A stretch of 64,000 nt of DNA from Planctomycetota bacterium (GTDB taxonomy: Bacteria; Planctomycetota; Planctomycetia; Gemmatales; Gemmataceae), in contig JACPZP010000008.1 in NCBI GenBank assembly GCA_016195405.1, positions 62,001 through 126,000 on the forward strand, given 5' to 3'. The position numbers and the translations under genes are program-made. Shown piece after piece: positions 27,409 through 35,612 of the stretch. The notes under the pieces were generated by a model. That model had not been told where the DNA came from, did not search any database, and saw nothing but the letters and a program-made list of their open reading frames with translations. How positions within the stretch are numbered: the stretch's first letter is position 1; every line of letters begins with the position of its first letter.

Positions 27409-30400
27409 TGGACTCGTTCCATGTCGATGGCGGCGAAACCCAAGTGATCCCGTTTGCCGCGATACCAATCAACGGAGGACGGCGCGCGCGGCAGATCGTT
27501 GCTTTCCGGCTTGTACAGCTCGAACCGGCCTTTGCGGAAAAAACGCAGCTCCGCGGAATCGGGATCCATCGTGGCCAGTTGCACCCAATCGTTGCGACAG
27601 AGTTTTCCGATGCTCGGGTTCCTGTCCATGATCTCCAGCATGGCTTGCGGCGTCGTCTCGATGACGAACAGAAGGCGCACCGGTTCGTGAATTTCGACCA
27701 TTTGCCAAGGCAGCCCCGGGCGCAGGTCGCTGGCCGCCCCATCCATGACGCCCAAGAGGGAGGTGATATTGTGCGGCAGCTTGGTGCCGCAACCCCAGCC
27801 CGCGGGATCCACGTAGGAGAAGTAATATTCGAGGTTGATGCCGGCGCATACGGGCACGACGGCTTGCAAGACCCGCGTCAGAATCGCATGATCGGCGTCA
27901 TCTTGCGTTGGATCATAGGAAGCCAGGAAGGCGCGGCGGTCCATGTACAAGCCGCGCGTGCGATGCCGGCGGCCGACGATGCAAACCGCGTTCGTCGCAT
28001 GGCCGTATTCCGGTCGCGTTTCGGCGAGATCCTGGGAGCGGCCTTCGACGTGCCGCCGGGCCGCTGCGAGCGAGAGTTGCAGCGGCGCGGCTTCAAAGCG
28101 CCGGCAGCGCTCGTGGGCGTTGCAGTCACAAGTCAATTCCATGACGTTGCGAATCTCTTCGAATTCTTGTTCGTGCGAAGATGGCAATTGTTCGCGGTCA
28201 TAGAAAACGACACTATCGTCACAAGTATTGTGCAAGACGCCCAGGAAGATCGTTTCGGCCGGCAGCTCCAGTCCCCGGCGCTTCAAGAGGTCGCGCACGC
28301 GCGGGTCATTGGCCATCTGCGCCAGCGCTCGGGCATTCGGGCCGCCCACGGCGCCGCCGCAAGCGCCGCAATCATGCGCGGACTCGTGCGGGTTGTTCAG
28401 GCTGACCGACCCGTGTCCGACAAGGATGACGAGCCGCGAGAAGTTGGCAGTCAGTCCGATGTCGCGCAGCACGCGCTCGACGATGTCGGCCATTTCTCGA
28501 AGCGTGAAGCCGACTTGACCCGGCGACGGTCCCGGTAAGCTCTGGGAACGCTCCAACTGAAGCTGGGTTATCGAAGAAACTTGAACCAGACGGCTGGCCG
28601 ACTGCCGAATGCGCGCAGTCAAACGGGGAAAGAGGACACGGGCGACGAGCGGGATCGAGGCCACCGCGCCAAGCGCCGCCAGCACGGCGCCGCCGGCGAA
28701 GGTTCGGCTAGCGACGTGGATCTGATGCCAAAGCCTTCCCAGGGCGCGACGCACTATCGCCCGGCGCCTGTGCGTTTCGTCCATACCGGAGACGACGTTC
28801 TCCACAACCCAATGTTGTGGCCGAATCACCACGGGACATAAGGGAACGAAATGGGCATCGCCGGCGCCTTTGTAGTACATCGCCACATTGAAGAAGCCGG
28901 CAACTCCGAAGGTCTCTACGTCCGGCGCCAATTCTTCCAGGTGCCTGCGGAATGATTCCTCACGCTCGTCGATGCAATAAATCACCTGAATGCGCGGATT
29001 CGAAGCGGGGCCGGAGTTTCGACAAGCGTGACTCGCCAAGGCGTCGAGCGCCAGGATACGGTAGCGGCGCTCGAAGGCCAGTTGCAGAATCCGACGCCTC
29101 TCAAGGCCCGAGAAAGACTCGATTTCTTGGACGAGCGTGGACCATTCCTGCTTGGTCAGGCGGAAAAGCTCTCCAGGCAGCCAGCCCCGGATTTGTGCCA
29201 GGTGGAACACCAAAAAGGCCCTCTGATCGACGCTGAGCGATTCCAATTTTCGAACCCCGGTGCGGGCCACTTGTCGCAAGCGATGCACTGGCTCCCGGAA
29301 GCCCAGCGTCTCTTTGGCGACATGGGCCAGCGCCAGTCGTTCGAGGATGAGGCGAACGGCCAAGAATTCAACCAAGCTTCCGGGCGGGGCGGCATGCGCG
29401 GCCCGGTCGCCGCGCGTCTCCATTTGGTGGATCATGCCCGCCCAACCTCGCAGGGCCAAGAGGGTGGCGGGGATAAATGTCTCCCATTCATGCTCCGGCA
29501 CACCGAGCAGCTGAAGGGATTCGAAAATAGATTCCAGCGGAGCAAGGCCGGCAACTTCGATGCGTGCAAGCTCTTTGCAAAGCCCGCGCAGCCATCGGTC
29601 CGGCGGGCCGCCCTTCTGTCCATAGAGTGCGGCAAAAGCGCGATAGAAACCGCGCTCGCGGCAAGGCAAAGGCCAATGGGAGAACCCTTGATCGAGAAAG
29701 GCCGCACAGAAGCGGATCAACACCTCATGAACCAGCAAATCGCTGTCTTGCCCCGTCGCGGCCAGGAGCAGATCGCGATGGCGCAGCGCGGGTGCTGGCG
29801 GCAGTACGAGGGTCTTCATGCTCTGAACCCCGTCGCGGCAAATCCGCCACAGAATCTGAAGCGTGAAAGTCTCCCAGGTCTCGACGCTCCAGCGATCGAT
29901 CGAAGATTCGCCGAAGCGTTCGAGAAGCGCCGTCAGTTCCTCCTGGATATACACGTCGCCGATCTGTTGCTCGCCGATCTGTTGCTCGCCGATCTGGTGG
30001 TCGCGCCGGCTGTCTGTCGTCTGAGTCGGGTTTTCTTTTCGCCTTTGCAAATCGCGCATCACCCAATTGCGGGTTTCTTCGACAAACGCTTCGCGGACCA
30101 AGGGCGGGGCCGCGTCGCGAAAGCACTTAAGCGCGTCGGTCCGGGCCACGAACCAGCGAAGCTCTGCCGTCGGCGCCAGGCGGAACGGATAGAGCAGCAT
30201 GGCCAAGCGAAGCTCTTGCCGCGTGCCGAGGTGCAAGATCGGTTCATTCCCACGGCGTCCCAGGTCGTCGTGCAAGACCGCTTCCAAGTCGGCTGCCTTG
30301 ATCCGGCCGCGCGCCAGCTTCTCACGATAACGATCCTCGGGGAGGTAGGGATGGCAGCCGAATATCCGCGCGCCCTGCTGGACCGCGTTGTCGAAGGGCA

Positions 30401-30554
30401 AGTCTTCGAAAGCGTGCAGCGTATTGTGATGGATGAAGACCCGGATGGGACCTTGGGCCGGCAACAGATGCGCCGCGTCTTCGATCACCTGCTCGAGACT
30501 GGCGAGCGGATAGTGCTTGTCGCGCACGGAATGCTTATCACGCAAGGCTGTCAT
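27390..30554 (-). CDS. dabA: DabA-type inorganic carbon transporter subunit (DUF2309/UPF0753)
   Basis: 1054 residues. DabA proteins are beta-carbonic-anhydrase-like, zinc-binding peripheral membrane proteins that hydrate CO2 when coupled to DabB. The zinc set is visible: C527 and D529 in YCIDERE, H714 in VGHGS and C729 in DCGACGG; the 15-residue H-to-C spacing matches what is reported for Halothiobacillus DabA (H524-C539). A short in-frame tandem repeat lies near residue 190 (QIGEQ twice). The ATG overlaps the ArsR gene by 17 nt, so regulator and pump are co-transcribed. The last codons lie in a repeat. Confidence 0.92.
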   Translation of the reverse strand: MTALRDKHSVRDKHYPLASLEQVIEDAAHLLPAQGPIRVFIHHNTLHAFEDLPFDNAVQQGARIFGCHPYLPEDRYREKLARGRIKAADLEAVLHDDLGRRGNEPILHLGTRQELRLAMLLYPFRLAPTAELRWFVARTDALKCFRDAAPPLVREAFVEETRNWVMRDLQRRKENPTQTTDSRRDHQIGEQQIGEQQIGDVYIQEELTALLERFGESSIDRWSVETWETFTLQILWRICRDGVQSMKTLVLPPAPALRHRDLLLAATGQDSDLLVHEVLIRFCAAFLDQGFSHWPLPCRERGFYRAFAALYGQKGGPPDRWLRGLCKELARIEVAGLAPLESIFESLQLLGVPEHEWETFIPATLLALRGWAGMIHQMETRGDRAAHAAPPGSLVEFLAVRLILERLALAHVAKETLGFREPVHRLRQVARTGVRKLESLSVDQRAFLVFHLAQIRGWLPGELFRLTKQEWSTLVQEIESFSGLERRRILQLAFERRYRILALDALASHACRNSGPASNPRIQVIYCIDEREESFRRHLEELAPDVETFGVAGFFNVAMYYKGAGDAHFVPLCPVVIRPQHWVVENVVSGMDETHRRRAIVRRALGRLWHQIHVASRTFAGGAVLAALGAVASIPLVARVLFPRLTARIRQSASRLVQVSSITQLQLERSQSLPGPSPGQVGFTLREMADIVERVLRDIGLTANFSRLVILVGHGSVSLNNPHESAHDCGACGGAVGGPNARALAQMANDPRVRDLLKRRGLELPAETIFLGVLHNTCDDSVVFYDREQLPSSHEQEFEEIRNVMELTCDCNAHERCRRFEAAPLQLSLAAARRHVEGRSQDLAETRPEYGHATNAVCIVGRRHRTRGLYMDRRAFLASYDPTQDDADHAILTRVLQAVVPVCAGINLEYYFSYVDPAGWGCGTKLPHNITSLLGVMDGAASDLRPGLPWQMVEIHEPVRLLFVIETTPQAMLEIMDRNPSIGKLCRNDWVQLATMDPDSAELRFFRKGRFELYKPESNDLPRAPSSVDWYRGKRDHLGFAAIDMERVQQEEKD
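29961..29996. repeat. 15-nt tandem repeat inside dabA
   Basis: GATCTGTTGCTCGCC occurs twice followed by a third GATCTG. It encodes QIGEQ units in a region of dabA that is probably a loop, so copy number could vary without frameshift. Confidence 0.8.
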
Positions 30555-30879
30555 CGGTCTTCATATCCTTGAGCAAGTCGAGGGCTTCTTTCAAGTGGGC
30601 TTCGAAATACTGCCGCAGGAGGTCGAGAACTTTCCCGATGATGCGATCGCGCAGGGAGTAGAATACCTGGTTGCCCTCTTTGCGGCCAATCACGATTTGC
30701 TTCGAGCGCAGGACCGCCAAGTGCTGCGAGACGTTGGCTTGCTCCAGGCCAAGGCGCTCGAAGATGCCGCTCACGGGCACTTTGCCTTCATCGCGAAGCA
30801 GTTCAATGATGGCGATACGGCTGGGGTGGGCCAAGGCTTGGAAAATGCCGGCCTTGAAACGATGCAGATCGTCTTGCAT
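30538..30879 (-). CDS. ArsR/SmtB family winged-helix regulator without cysteines
   Basis: 113 residues: ALAHPSRIAIIELLRDEGKV, then the recognition helix EQANVSQHLAVLRSKQIV and the wing GRKEGNQVFYSL. The protein has no cysteine at all, so it cannot use the ELCVCDL arsenic/metal site; the signal must be different. It leads the operon arsR-dabA-dabB-ND4-like, overlapping dabA by 17 nt. A perfect palindrome 49-68 nt upstream of its ATG is a good autoregulatory operator. Confidence 0.92.
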   Translation of the reverse strand: MQDDLHRFKAGIFQALAHPSRIAIIELLRDEGKVPVSGIFERLGLEQANVSQHLAVLRSKQIVIGRKEGNQVFYSLRDRIIGKVLDLLRQYFEAHLKEALDLLKDMKTDDSLA

Positions 30880-30927
30880 GCATCACCTCTCGCCACGAGA
30901 TTCGTCGGCCGACGAGAAAGCATCTAT

Positions 30928-30947
30928 ATATTCGAAGATTCGAATAT
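30928..30947. promoter_or_regulatory. probable ArsR operator upstream of the DAB operon
   Basis: ATATTCGAA-GA-TTCGAATAT: perfect 9-nt arms with a 2-nt spacer, in an AT-rich patch in otherwise GC-rich DNA. This form (ATA...TAT ends) is typical of ArsR/SmtB operators. It lies just upstream of the regulator's own gene. Confidence 0.75.
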
Positions 30948-31022
30948 TGTCAATATGCTCCCGTATTGCTTCGATTCTGATAAACTCTCCAGATTCATGG
31001 TTATCGTGGAAAAGGACACGGC

Positions 31023-31100
31023 GAGCCGGGAGCGTTAGCAACCGGAGTGAACCCGACGGAATCAGGTCGCGCCTACTTCGGTCGCTTACGCCCCCGGCTC
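31023..31100. repeat. palindromic repeat
   Basis: GAGCCGGGAGCGTTAGCAAC...GGTCGCTTACGCCCCCGGCTC. It lies between the divergent ArsR and Gfo/Idh/MocA genes, ending about 24 nt before the latter's ATG. Confidence 0.75.
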
Positions 31101-31123
31101 GAAAGGGGACTGGAGACTAAGTA

Positions 31124-32131
31124 ATGCGAATTTTGCTTGGCATCTTGATTCTTTTCGCCGTCGCTGCGTTGCCATTGCGTAGCGGGGAGGGAAAAACGGT
31201 GCTCAAAGCCGGCATCATCGGGCTGGACACCTCGCACGTACCGGCTTTCACCGGGCTTCTCAACAAGCCAAAAGAGCCGGATTTTGAAGGCGTCCGGGTA
31301 GTGGCGGCATTTGCGGGCGGCAGCCCCGATATCCCTTCCAGCAAAGATCGCCTCGAAGGCTTCACGCGCGAAGTCCGCGAAAAATTCGACGTCGAAATCG
31401 TCGACAGCATCGACGAGTTGCTCAAGAAAGTCGATGTGGTGCTGCTCGAAAGCGTCGATGGCCGCAAGCATCTGGAGCAGGCGACGCCGGTCATCAAGGC
31501 GGGCAAGAAGCTGTTCATCGACAAACCGATCGCCGGATCGTTGGCCGACTGCCTCATGATCTTCGAGCTGGCCCGGGCGCACAAGGTCCCGGTTTTCTCC
31601 AGCTCCTCGCTGCGATTCGCCAGCGGCGTCGCCGCCGTGAAAACGAACCCAAAGGTCGGCAAGGTTTTCGGCTGCGACGCCTGGAGTCCGTGTCCCTTGG
31701 AGGAACATCACCCCGATTTTTTCTGGTACGGCGTACACGGCGTCGAGACACTCTTCACCATCATGGGCACAGGCTGTGAGAAGGTCACGCGCACCCATTC
31801 AAAGGAATTCGATGTGGTGACGGGTACTTGGAAAGATGGGCGGATCGGCACGTTCCGGGGAATTCGGTCGGGCAAGCAGGATTACGGCGCCATGGTGTTC
31901 GGCAAAGACGGCATCGCGCCGACCGGCGGCTACACCGGATATGAGCCGTTGGTCAAGGAGATCGTGAAGTTTTTTAAGACCGGCGTCCCACCGGTCAGCG
32001 CCGAAGAGACTACGGAGATGTTCGCCTTCATGGAAGCCGCCGATGAAAGCAAGCGCCAGGGAGGCCGGCCCGTGACGCTGGCAAGCGTGCTGGAAAAGGC
32101 CCGCGCCGCGAACCTCAAGCGCCTCAAATGA
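31124..32131 (+). CDS. exported Gfo/Idh/MocA family oxidoreductase
   Basis: 335 residues with a signal peptide (about 1-20, LLGILILFAVAALPL). The Rossmann start is KAGIIGLDTSHVPAF, with a changed glycine motif, and KKLFIDKPIAGSLADCLMIF carries the catalytic-type EKP/DKP lysine. The C-terminal domain is present (VHGVETLFTIMGTGCEKVTR). Planctomycetes encode many exported members of this family; the substrate is unknown and NAD(P) binding outside the cytoplasm is an open question. It stands alone between repeats. Confidence 0.82.
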   Translation: MRILLGILILFAVAALPLRSGEGKTVLKAGIIGLDTSHVPAFTGLLNKPKEPDFEGVRVVAAFAGGSPDIPSSKDRLEGFTREVREKFDVEIVDSIDELLKKVDVVLLESVDGRKHLEQATPVIKAGKKLFIDKPIAGSLADCLMIFELARAHKVPVFSSSSLRFASGVAAVKTNPKVGKVFGCDAWSPCPLEEHHPDFFWYGVHGVETLFTIMGTGCEKVTRTHSKEFDVVTGTWKDGRIGTFRGIRSGKQDYGAMVFGKDGIAPTGGYTGYEPLVKEIVKFFKTGVPPVSAEETTEMFAFMEAADESKRQGGRPVTLASVLEKARAANLKRLK

Positions 32132-32136
32132 GCGCT

Positions 32137-32225
32137 CCAAGCCCGCAGATGAGCGCAGCGAATCTGCGGGGTATCGCGGGTTAAACCGGCACCCCGCAGG
32201 CTCGAAGACTCGCCTGCGGGCTTGG
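32137..32225. repeat. family B palindrome
   Basis: CCAAGCCCGCAGATGAGCGC...GACTCGCCTGCGGGCTTGG, 89 nt, right after the Gfo/Idh/MocA stop. The left half matches the copy at 21884 and the right half the copy at 2824. Confidence 0.9.
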
Positions 32226-32318
32226 GACGCTGTTGCGCACTTCGCATCGACAGGGCAGGGCGGCTTGTGTTATTTCCTTCGCGGTCCGAACCGCATCGGT
32301 ACTTGAAGGAGATAACGC

Positions 32319-34151
32319 ATGACCCTTGCTCGCACGCCATTAGTTCGCTGGCTTTGCTTATTGCTTGTCTTGGCCGCTCCGGGCGCCCTCCGCGCTCAAA
32401 GCGCGCCTTTTACCACGGTTGGCCTGTCCGCCCTCTTTGGGCAGGAATCCCAGAGCGACGCCAAGAAAGCTAAGCAAGTTGACGTTAACTTCGAAATCGA
32501 AATCTCATTGCCGGGCTTCCTTTGCCCCGGTTGCCCGAATCTGCTGCGTGAGTGCATTACGGCTTGGAAAGAATGCTGGGAGAAGGGCGACTACGAAGCG
32601 GCCCGACATCACGCGTCCAAGGCGATTCTCGTCGATCCGAAAAATCGTGAGGCGCAGCGCATCCACGATCTGACCCGGAAACTGATGGTCGCCCTTACCC
32701 GTTTCGACGTCGACTGGGTGGCCGGATCGTGGTGGAACGCCTGCGACGGCTGTTCCGTCCAAACATGTTCCGCCCAAGAATGCTGCGAAGACGACCGCTA
32801 TTATCCGCCCCCATCATGCGCGAACTCCGCGTGCTGTCAGGCGGATTCGGCATGTGCACGTTTTCAGGCTCCGGCTGCCTCGTGCTGCGCCGTCAAGACT
32901 TGCGAGTGCAGCACGCCGAAGACTGCTTGCTGCTGCGCCAATCAGAAAGTGACTTGTTGCTGTGCAACTCCGAAGACGTGCTGCTGCGCCGCGCCGAAGA
33001 CAACTTGTTGCTGTGCGGAAAAGAAATGCTGTTGCGGCGAACCGGCGCCCAAGGCCAAGACGGCGTGCGCCTGCGGCAAGACTTGCGCCTGCTGCTCTTG
33101 CGGTAAGGGCGAGAAATCCGTTCACATGATGGTGACGCCGCCGCAGCCGATGGTTTGGATGCACGAACAAGTCGTTCCGTGCCCGATGCCGGCTCACATG
33201 GCGACTTCGATGCCGGCAGCCGGGCATCCGGGGAGCATCTTCATGCCCTACTCGAAGCCTGCCACGACACTGCCGCCGCACATGATGCACGGCGCCGTGA
33301 TCGCGGTTTCGCCGCCGGTTTGCGGCAGCGGGGTTTGCAACGAACATCAAGCCATTGAGAATGCCATTCGCGCTAAATTGCAGCAGCGTTTTCCGGTGAG
33401 CTTTACGGACGTGCCGCTGTACCAAGTCGTTGACGATCTTTCACAGTTGACTAAGGTCCATATCGTTCTCAACAAGACGGCCCTGAAAGGCGCGGGTGTC
33501 GATCTCGCGACTCCGATAAGCTTCGCGAGCGACAACACTCCTCTCACCGCCGCTTTGAAAGGGATGTTGAAAGAGTCAGGGTTGGTATTGGTCGTGAGCG
33601 ATGGCACGCTGCTGATCACAACGATGGAAGATGCTCGCAGGCGCGCTCGGCCATCGCCTCAAGTGTTGATGCCGATGACGATGCAATCGAATTGCTCGCG
33701 TACCGCGCCGATGCATCAGGTTAGCGGCACTTGCACTGCCCAAGGAAACGTCGAGGTTTGCACTGTGTCTCAGCGCGAGCCGGCTGGAACGGTTCAGGTC
33801 ACCCAAGTCGGCGACCATTTGCGGCTCGTCGGCGCAGACATGGAAGCGCTGTGCCTGCGGTTCAGCACCGGCCAAAGCGCCGATCAGGTGATTCTGGAAG
33901 GCGACGTGCGTCTGACCTCCAAACGCGGCGGGCAAATGGTTCAGCTCCAGGCACAACGCGTGATCATGAATCTCAAGAACGGCACGTTCACCGTGGAATC
34001 CGCAGCCGTTCGGACCAATACCGTCCAACCTGTCCAACACCTGGAGCCGGCTGATTGGCGTACGGATCATCCGGTGCGGGCGATTCCGAGCCGCCCGACA
34101 ACGCCGACGTCTCCGGCATCGCGCTGTCCGCGTGAATGCCCGGACGATTAA
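32319..34151 (+). CDS. exported Cys-rich, metallothionein-like protein with STN-like and OstA-like regions
   Basis: 610 residues; signal peptide about 1-26 (LLLVLAAPGALRAQS), with AAGGAGA before the ATG. Residues 142-261 hold 34 cysteines, with CCC triplets spaced by ATPKT/AAPKTT-like units and a final CACGKTCACCSCGKG. Residues 268-345 are rich in Met and His (PQPMVWMHEQ, PAHMATSMP, PPHMMHG). Residues about 347-450 resemble a secretin/TonB short N-terminal domain (FTDVPLYQVVDDLSQLTKVH), and about 515-570 resemble an LptA/OstA strand repeat (VILEGDVRLTSKRGGQMVQL). I do not know this architecture; metal, perhaps copper, binding is inferred from the residues only. Confidence 0.75.
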   Translation: MTLARTPLVRWLCLLLVLAAPGALRAQSAPFTTVGLSALFGQESQSDAKKAKQVDVNFEIEISLPGFLCPGCPNLLRECITAWKECWEKGDYEAARHHASKAILVDPKNREAQRIHDLTRKLMVALTRFDVDWVAGSWWNACDGCSVQTCSAQECCEDDRYYPPPSCANSACCQADSACARFQAPAASCCAVKTCECSTPKTACCCANQKVTCCCATPKTCCCAAPKTTCCCAEKKCCCGEPAPKAKTACACGKTCACCSCGKGEKSVHMMVTPPQPMVWMHEQVVPCPMPAHMATSMPAAGHPGSIFMPYSKPATTLPPHMMHGAVIAVSPPVCGSGVCNEHQAIENAIRAKLQQRFPVSFTDVPLYQVVDDLSQLTKVHIVLNKTALKGAGVDLATPISFASDNTPLTAALKGMLKESGLVLVVSDGTLLITTMEDARRRARPSPQVLMPMTMQSNCSRTAPMHQVSGTCTAQGNVEVCTVSQREPAGTVQVTQVGDHLRLVGADMEALCLRFSTGQSADQVILEGDVRLTSKRGGQMVQLQAQRVIMNLKNGTFTVESAAVRTNTVQPVQHLEPADWRTDHPVRAIPSRPTTPTSPASRCPRECPDD

Positions 34152-34166
34152 TGATGGATTCTGTAA

Positions 34167-34191
34167 AGGTCCGGCTCGGCTCGCCGGACCT
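34167..34191. repeat. small hairpin after the Cys-rich gene
   Basis: AGGTCCGGC, 7-nt loop, GCCGGACCT. It lies in the convergent gap between the Cys-rich gene and nadD, just before the terminator-like hairpin. Confidence 0.65.
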
Positions 34192-34198
34192 ACTTCAG

Positions 34199-34241
34199 AA
34201 ATGGAACAGCCCCGGGATACCTCCTGGGGCTGTTCCATTTC
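34199..34241. terminator. bidirectional terminator-like hairpin between convergent genes
   Basis: GAAATGGAACAGCCCC and its exact complement GGGGCTGTTCCATTTC flank an 11-nt loop. The stem ends in A/T-rich pairs on both sides, so it could stop transcription from both the Cys-rich gene and nadD. Its right end overlaps the nadD stop. Confidence 0.7.
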
Positions 34242-34842
34242 ATCCGTAAAGCCGGCGCTCGGCGATGTATGCTTCAACGGCTCGCGGGATCATGTAGCGA
34301 ACGCTTCGGCATTCCGCCAATCGACGCCGTAGATCGCGGCTCGATATCTCGATGAGCGGCATGATCACTTCTTGAAGTCGCGGAATTCTCGCATCGACGC
34401 TCAGCTCTATGGCCACCTGCTCAGCCGATTTCATTGGCCAACCAGGCCGCCGCGCCACAAGCAAACTCGCTAACTCCAAAATTCGCGCCGGCTCTCGCCA
34501 TTGCGCCATGTCGTGCAGCGTGTCCGAGCCGACGATCAGAATCAACTCGGCGCCCGCGTGCTTGGTTTGAAGCAATTCAAGGGTTTCGATCGTGTAACTT
34601 GGACCAGGCCGGTCTTTCTCCATATCCTCGATTCGGAAGGCCGCGTGGCCGGCGATCGCCAGCGCCAGCATCTCGGCGCGTTTGTCGAACGGCGTCAGGG
34701 CGCCCTCTTCCTTGTGCGGCGGTCGCGCTGCCGGCACGAACAAGACTTGGTCGAGCCGTCCCTGCTCGCGGCATTGCTCGGCCAGTATGAGATGACCGAC
34801 GTGCACCGGATCGAAGGTACCGCCGAATACGCCGAGCCGCAT
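34240..34842 (-). CDS. nadD: nicotinate-nucleotide adenylyltransferase
   Basis: 200 residues with the nucleotidyltransferase start GVFGGTFDPVHVGHLILAEQ (the HxGH site), FVPAARPPHKEEG and EISSRDLRRRLAECRSVRYM, the ISST/SxR-type motif. NadD transfers AMP from ATP to nicotinate mononucleotide in NAD synthesis, in the cytoplasm. Its ATG shares a base with the purN stop (TAATG), so they are coupled. Length is normal. Confidence 0.95.
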   Translation of the reverse strand: MRLGVFGGTFDPVHVGHLILAEQCREQGRLDQVLFVPAARPPHKEEGALTPFDKRAEMLALAIAGHAAFRIEDMEKDRPGPSYTIETLELLQTKHAGAELILIVGSDTLHDMAQWREPARILELASLLVARRPGWPMKSAEQVAIELSVDARIPRLQEVIMPLIEISSRDLRRRLAECRSVRYMIPRAVEAYIAERRLYG

Positions 34843-35489
34843 TAGCTTCCCCCGCTGGCCGTGACCGCGCTGATCTTGACCCGTCTTCCTTCGATCTTCA
34901 GTCTACCTTGCGCGAACAGCGTGATCGCCTCTGGATACGCCTCGCATTCTTGGGCGAAGACGCGCTCGGCCAGACTCTCGGCGGTGTCGTCGTCCCGCAC
35001 TGGCGCGGTCCGCTGCAGAATGATGGGACCATGATCGTATTCATTGTCGGCAAAGTGAACGGTGCAGCCGGTGATTTTGACGCCATACGCCAGGGCCGCC
35101 TCGTGGACATGATGGCCGTAAAAACCCTTGCCGCAGAAAGCGGGGATAAGCGCCGGATGGATGTTCATGACCCGGCCCAGGAAATCATCGGGCACTTGAA
35201 TGAGCTGCAAAAATCCGGCCATGCAGACGAGGTCGGCGCGAGCCTGCCGGCAATGATCGAATAGCCTGCGGCTGAATTCCTCCCGGCTTATCTGGCGGCG
35301 CTCGACGACGTGGACCGCAATTCCGGCGCGGCGGCCGCGCTCCAAAGCGAATGCCGACGGATTGTTTGACACGACGGCGACGACCTGGGCGCGCAGACGG
35401 CCATCGTCGATGCGGTCGAGCAAATTCTGCAGTGTGGTGCCACCGGCGCTGGCCAAGACGGCCAATCGGATGGGAGGCGTGTTCTCCAT
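34842..35489 (-). CDS. purN: phosphoribosylglycinamide formyltransferase
   Basis: 215 residues. LAVLASAGGTTLQNLLDRID replaces the usual SGxGSN start, followed by MAGFLQLIQ, NIHPALIPAFCGKGFYGHHV (catalytic NxHPxL) and GCTVHFADNEYDHGPIILQ (catalytic His and Asp). The enzyme formylates GAR with 10-formyl-THF in purine synthesis. The phosphate-binding loop SAGGTTLQN differs slightly from SGNGSNLQ but keeps glycines. First gene of purN-nadD. Confidence 0.93.
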   Translation of the reverse strand: MENTPPIRLAVLASAGGTTLQNLLDRIDDGRLRAQVVAVVSNNPSAFALERGRRAGIAVHVVERRQISREEFSRRLFDHCRQARADLVCMAGFLQLIQVPDDFLGRVMNIHPALIPAFCGKGFYGHHVHEAALAYGVKITGCTVHFADNEYDHGPIILQRTAPVRDDDTAESLAERVFAQECEAYPEAITLFAQGRLKIEGRRVKISAVTASGGS

Positions 35490-35529
35490 GCGGTTTCTAT
35501 ATGGGAAGACGCGCGGCGAGCCAGGAGCC

Positions 35530-35586
35530 GTTTAGCGGGGAGCCGCAGGCGACCGCGGGCCGGTCGCCTGCGGCTCCCCGCTAAAC
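35530..35586. repeat. family A palindrome
   Basis: GTTTAGCGGGGAGCCGCAGG...GCCTGCGGCTCCCCGCTAAAC, intergenic, upstream of purN and downstream of the tricorn gene. Confidence 0.95.
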
Positions 35587-35612
35587 TGGGTTACTCCCGG
35601 TTCGCGTGTGCG

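Noticed and set aside
29028-30572. 514-codon open frame on the plus strand opposite dabA
   Set aside because: Antisense shadow of a GC-rich gene. No ribosome site, no recognisable domain, and dabA on the other strand has complete catalytic motifs.
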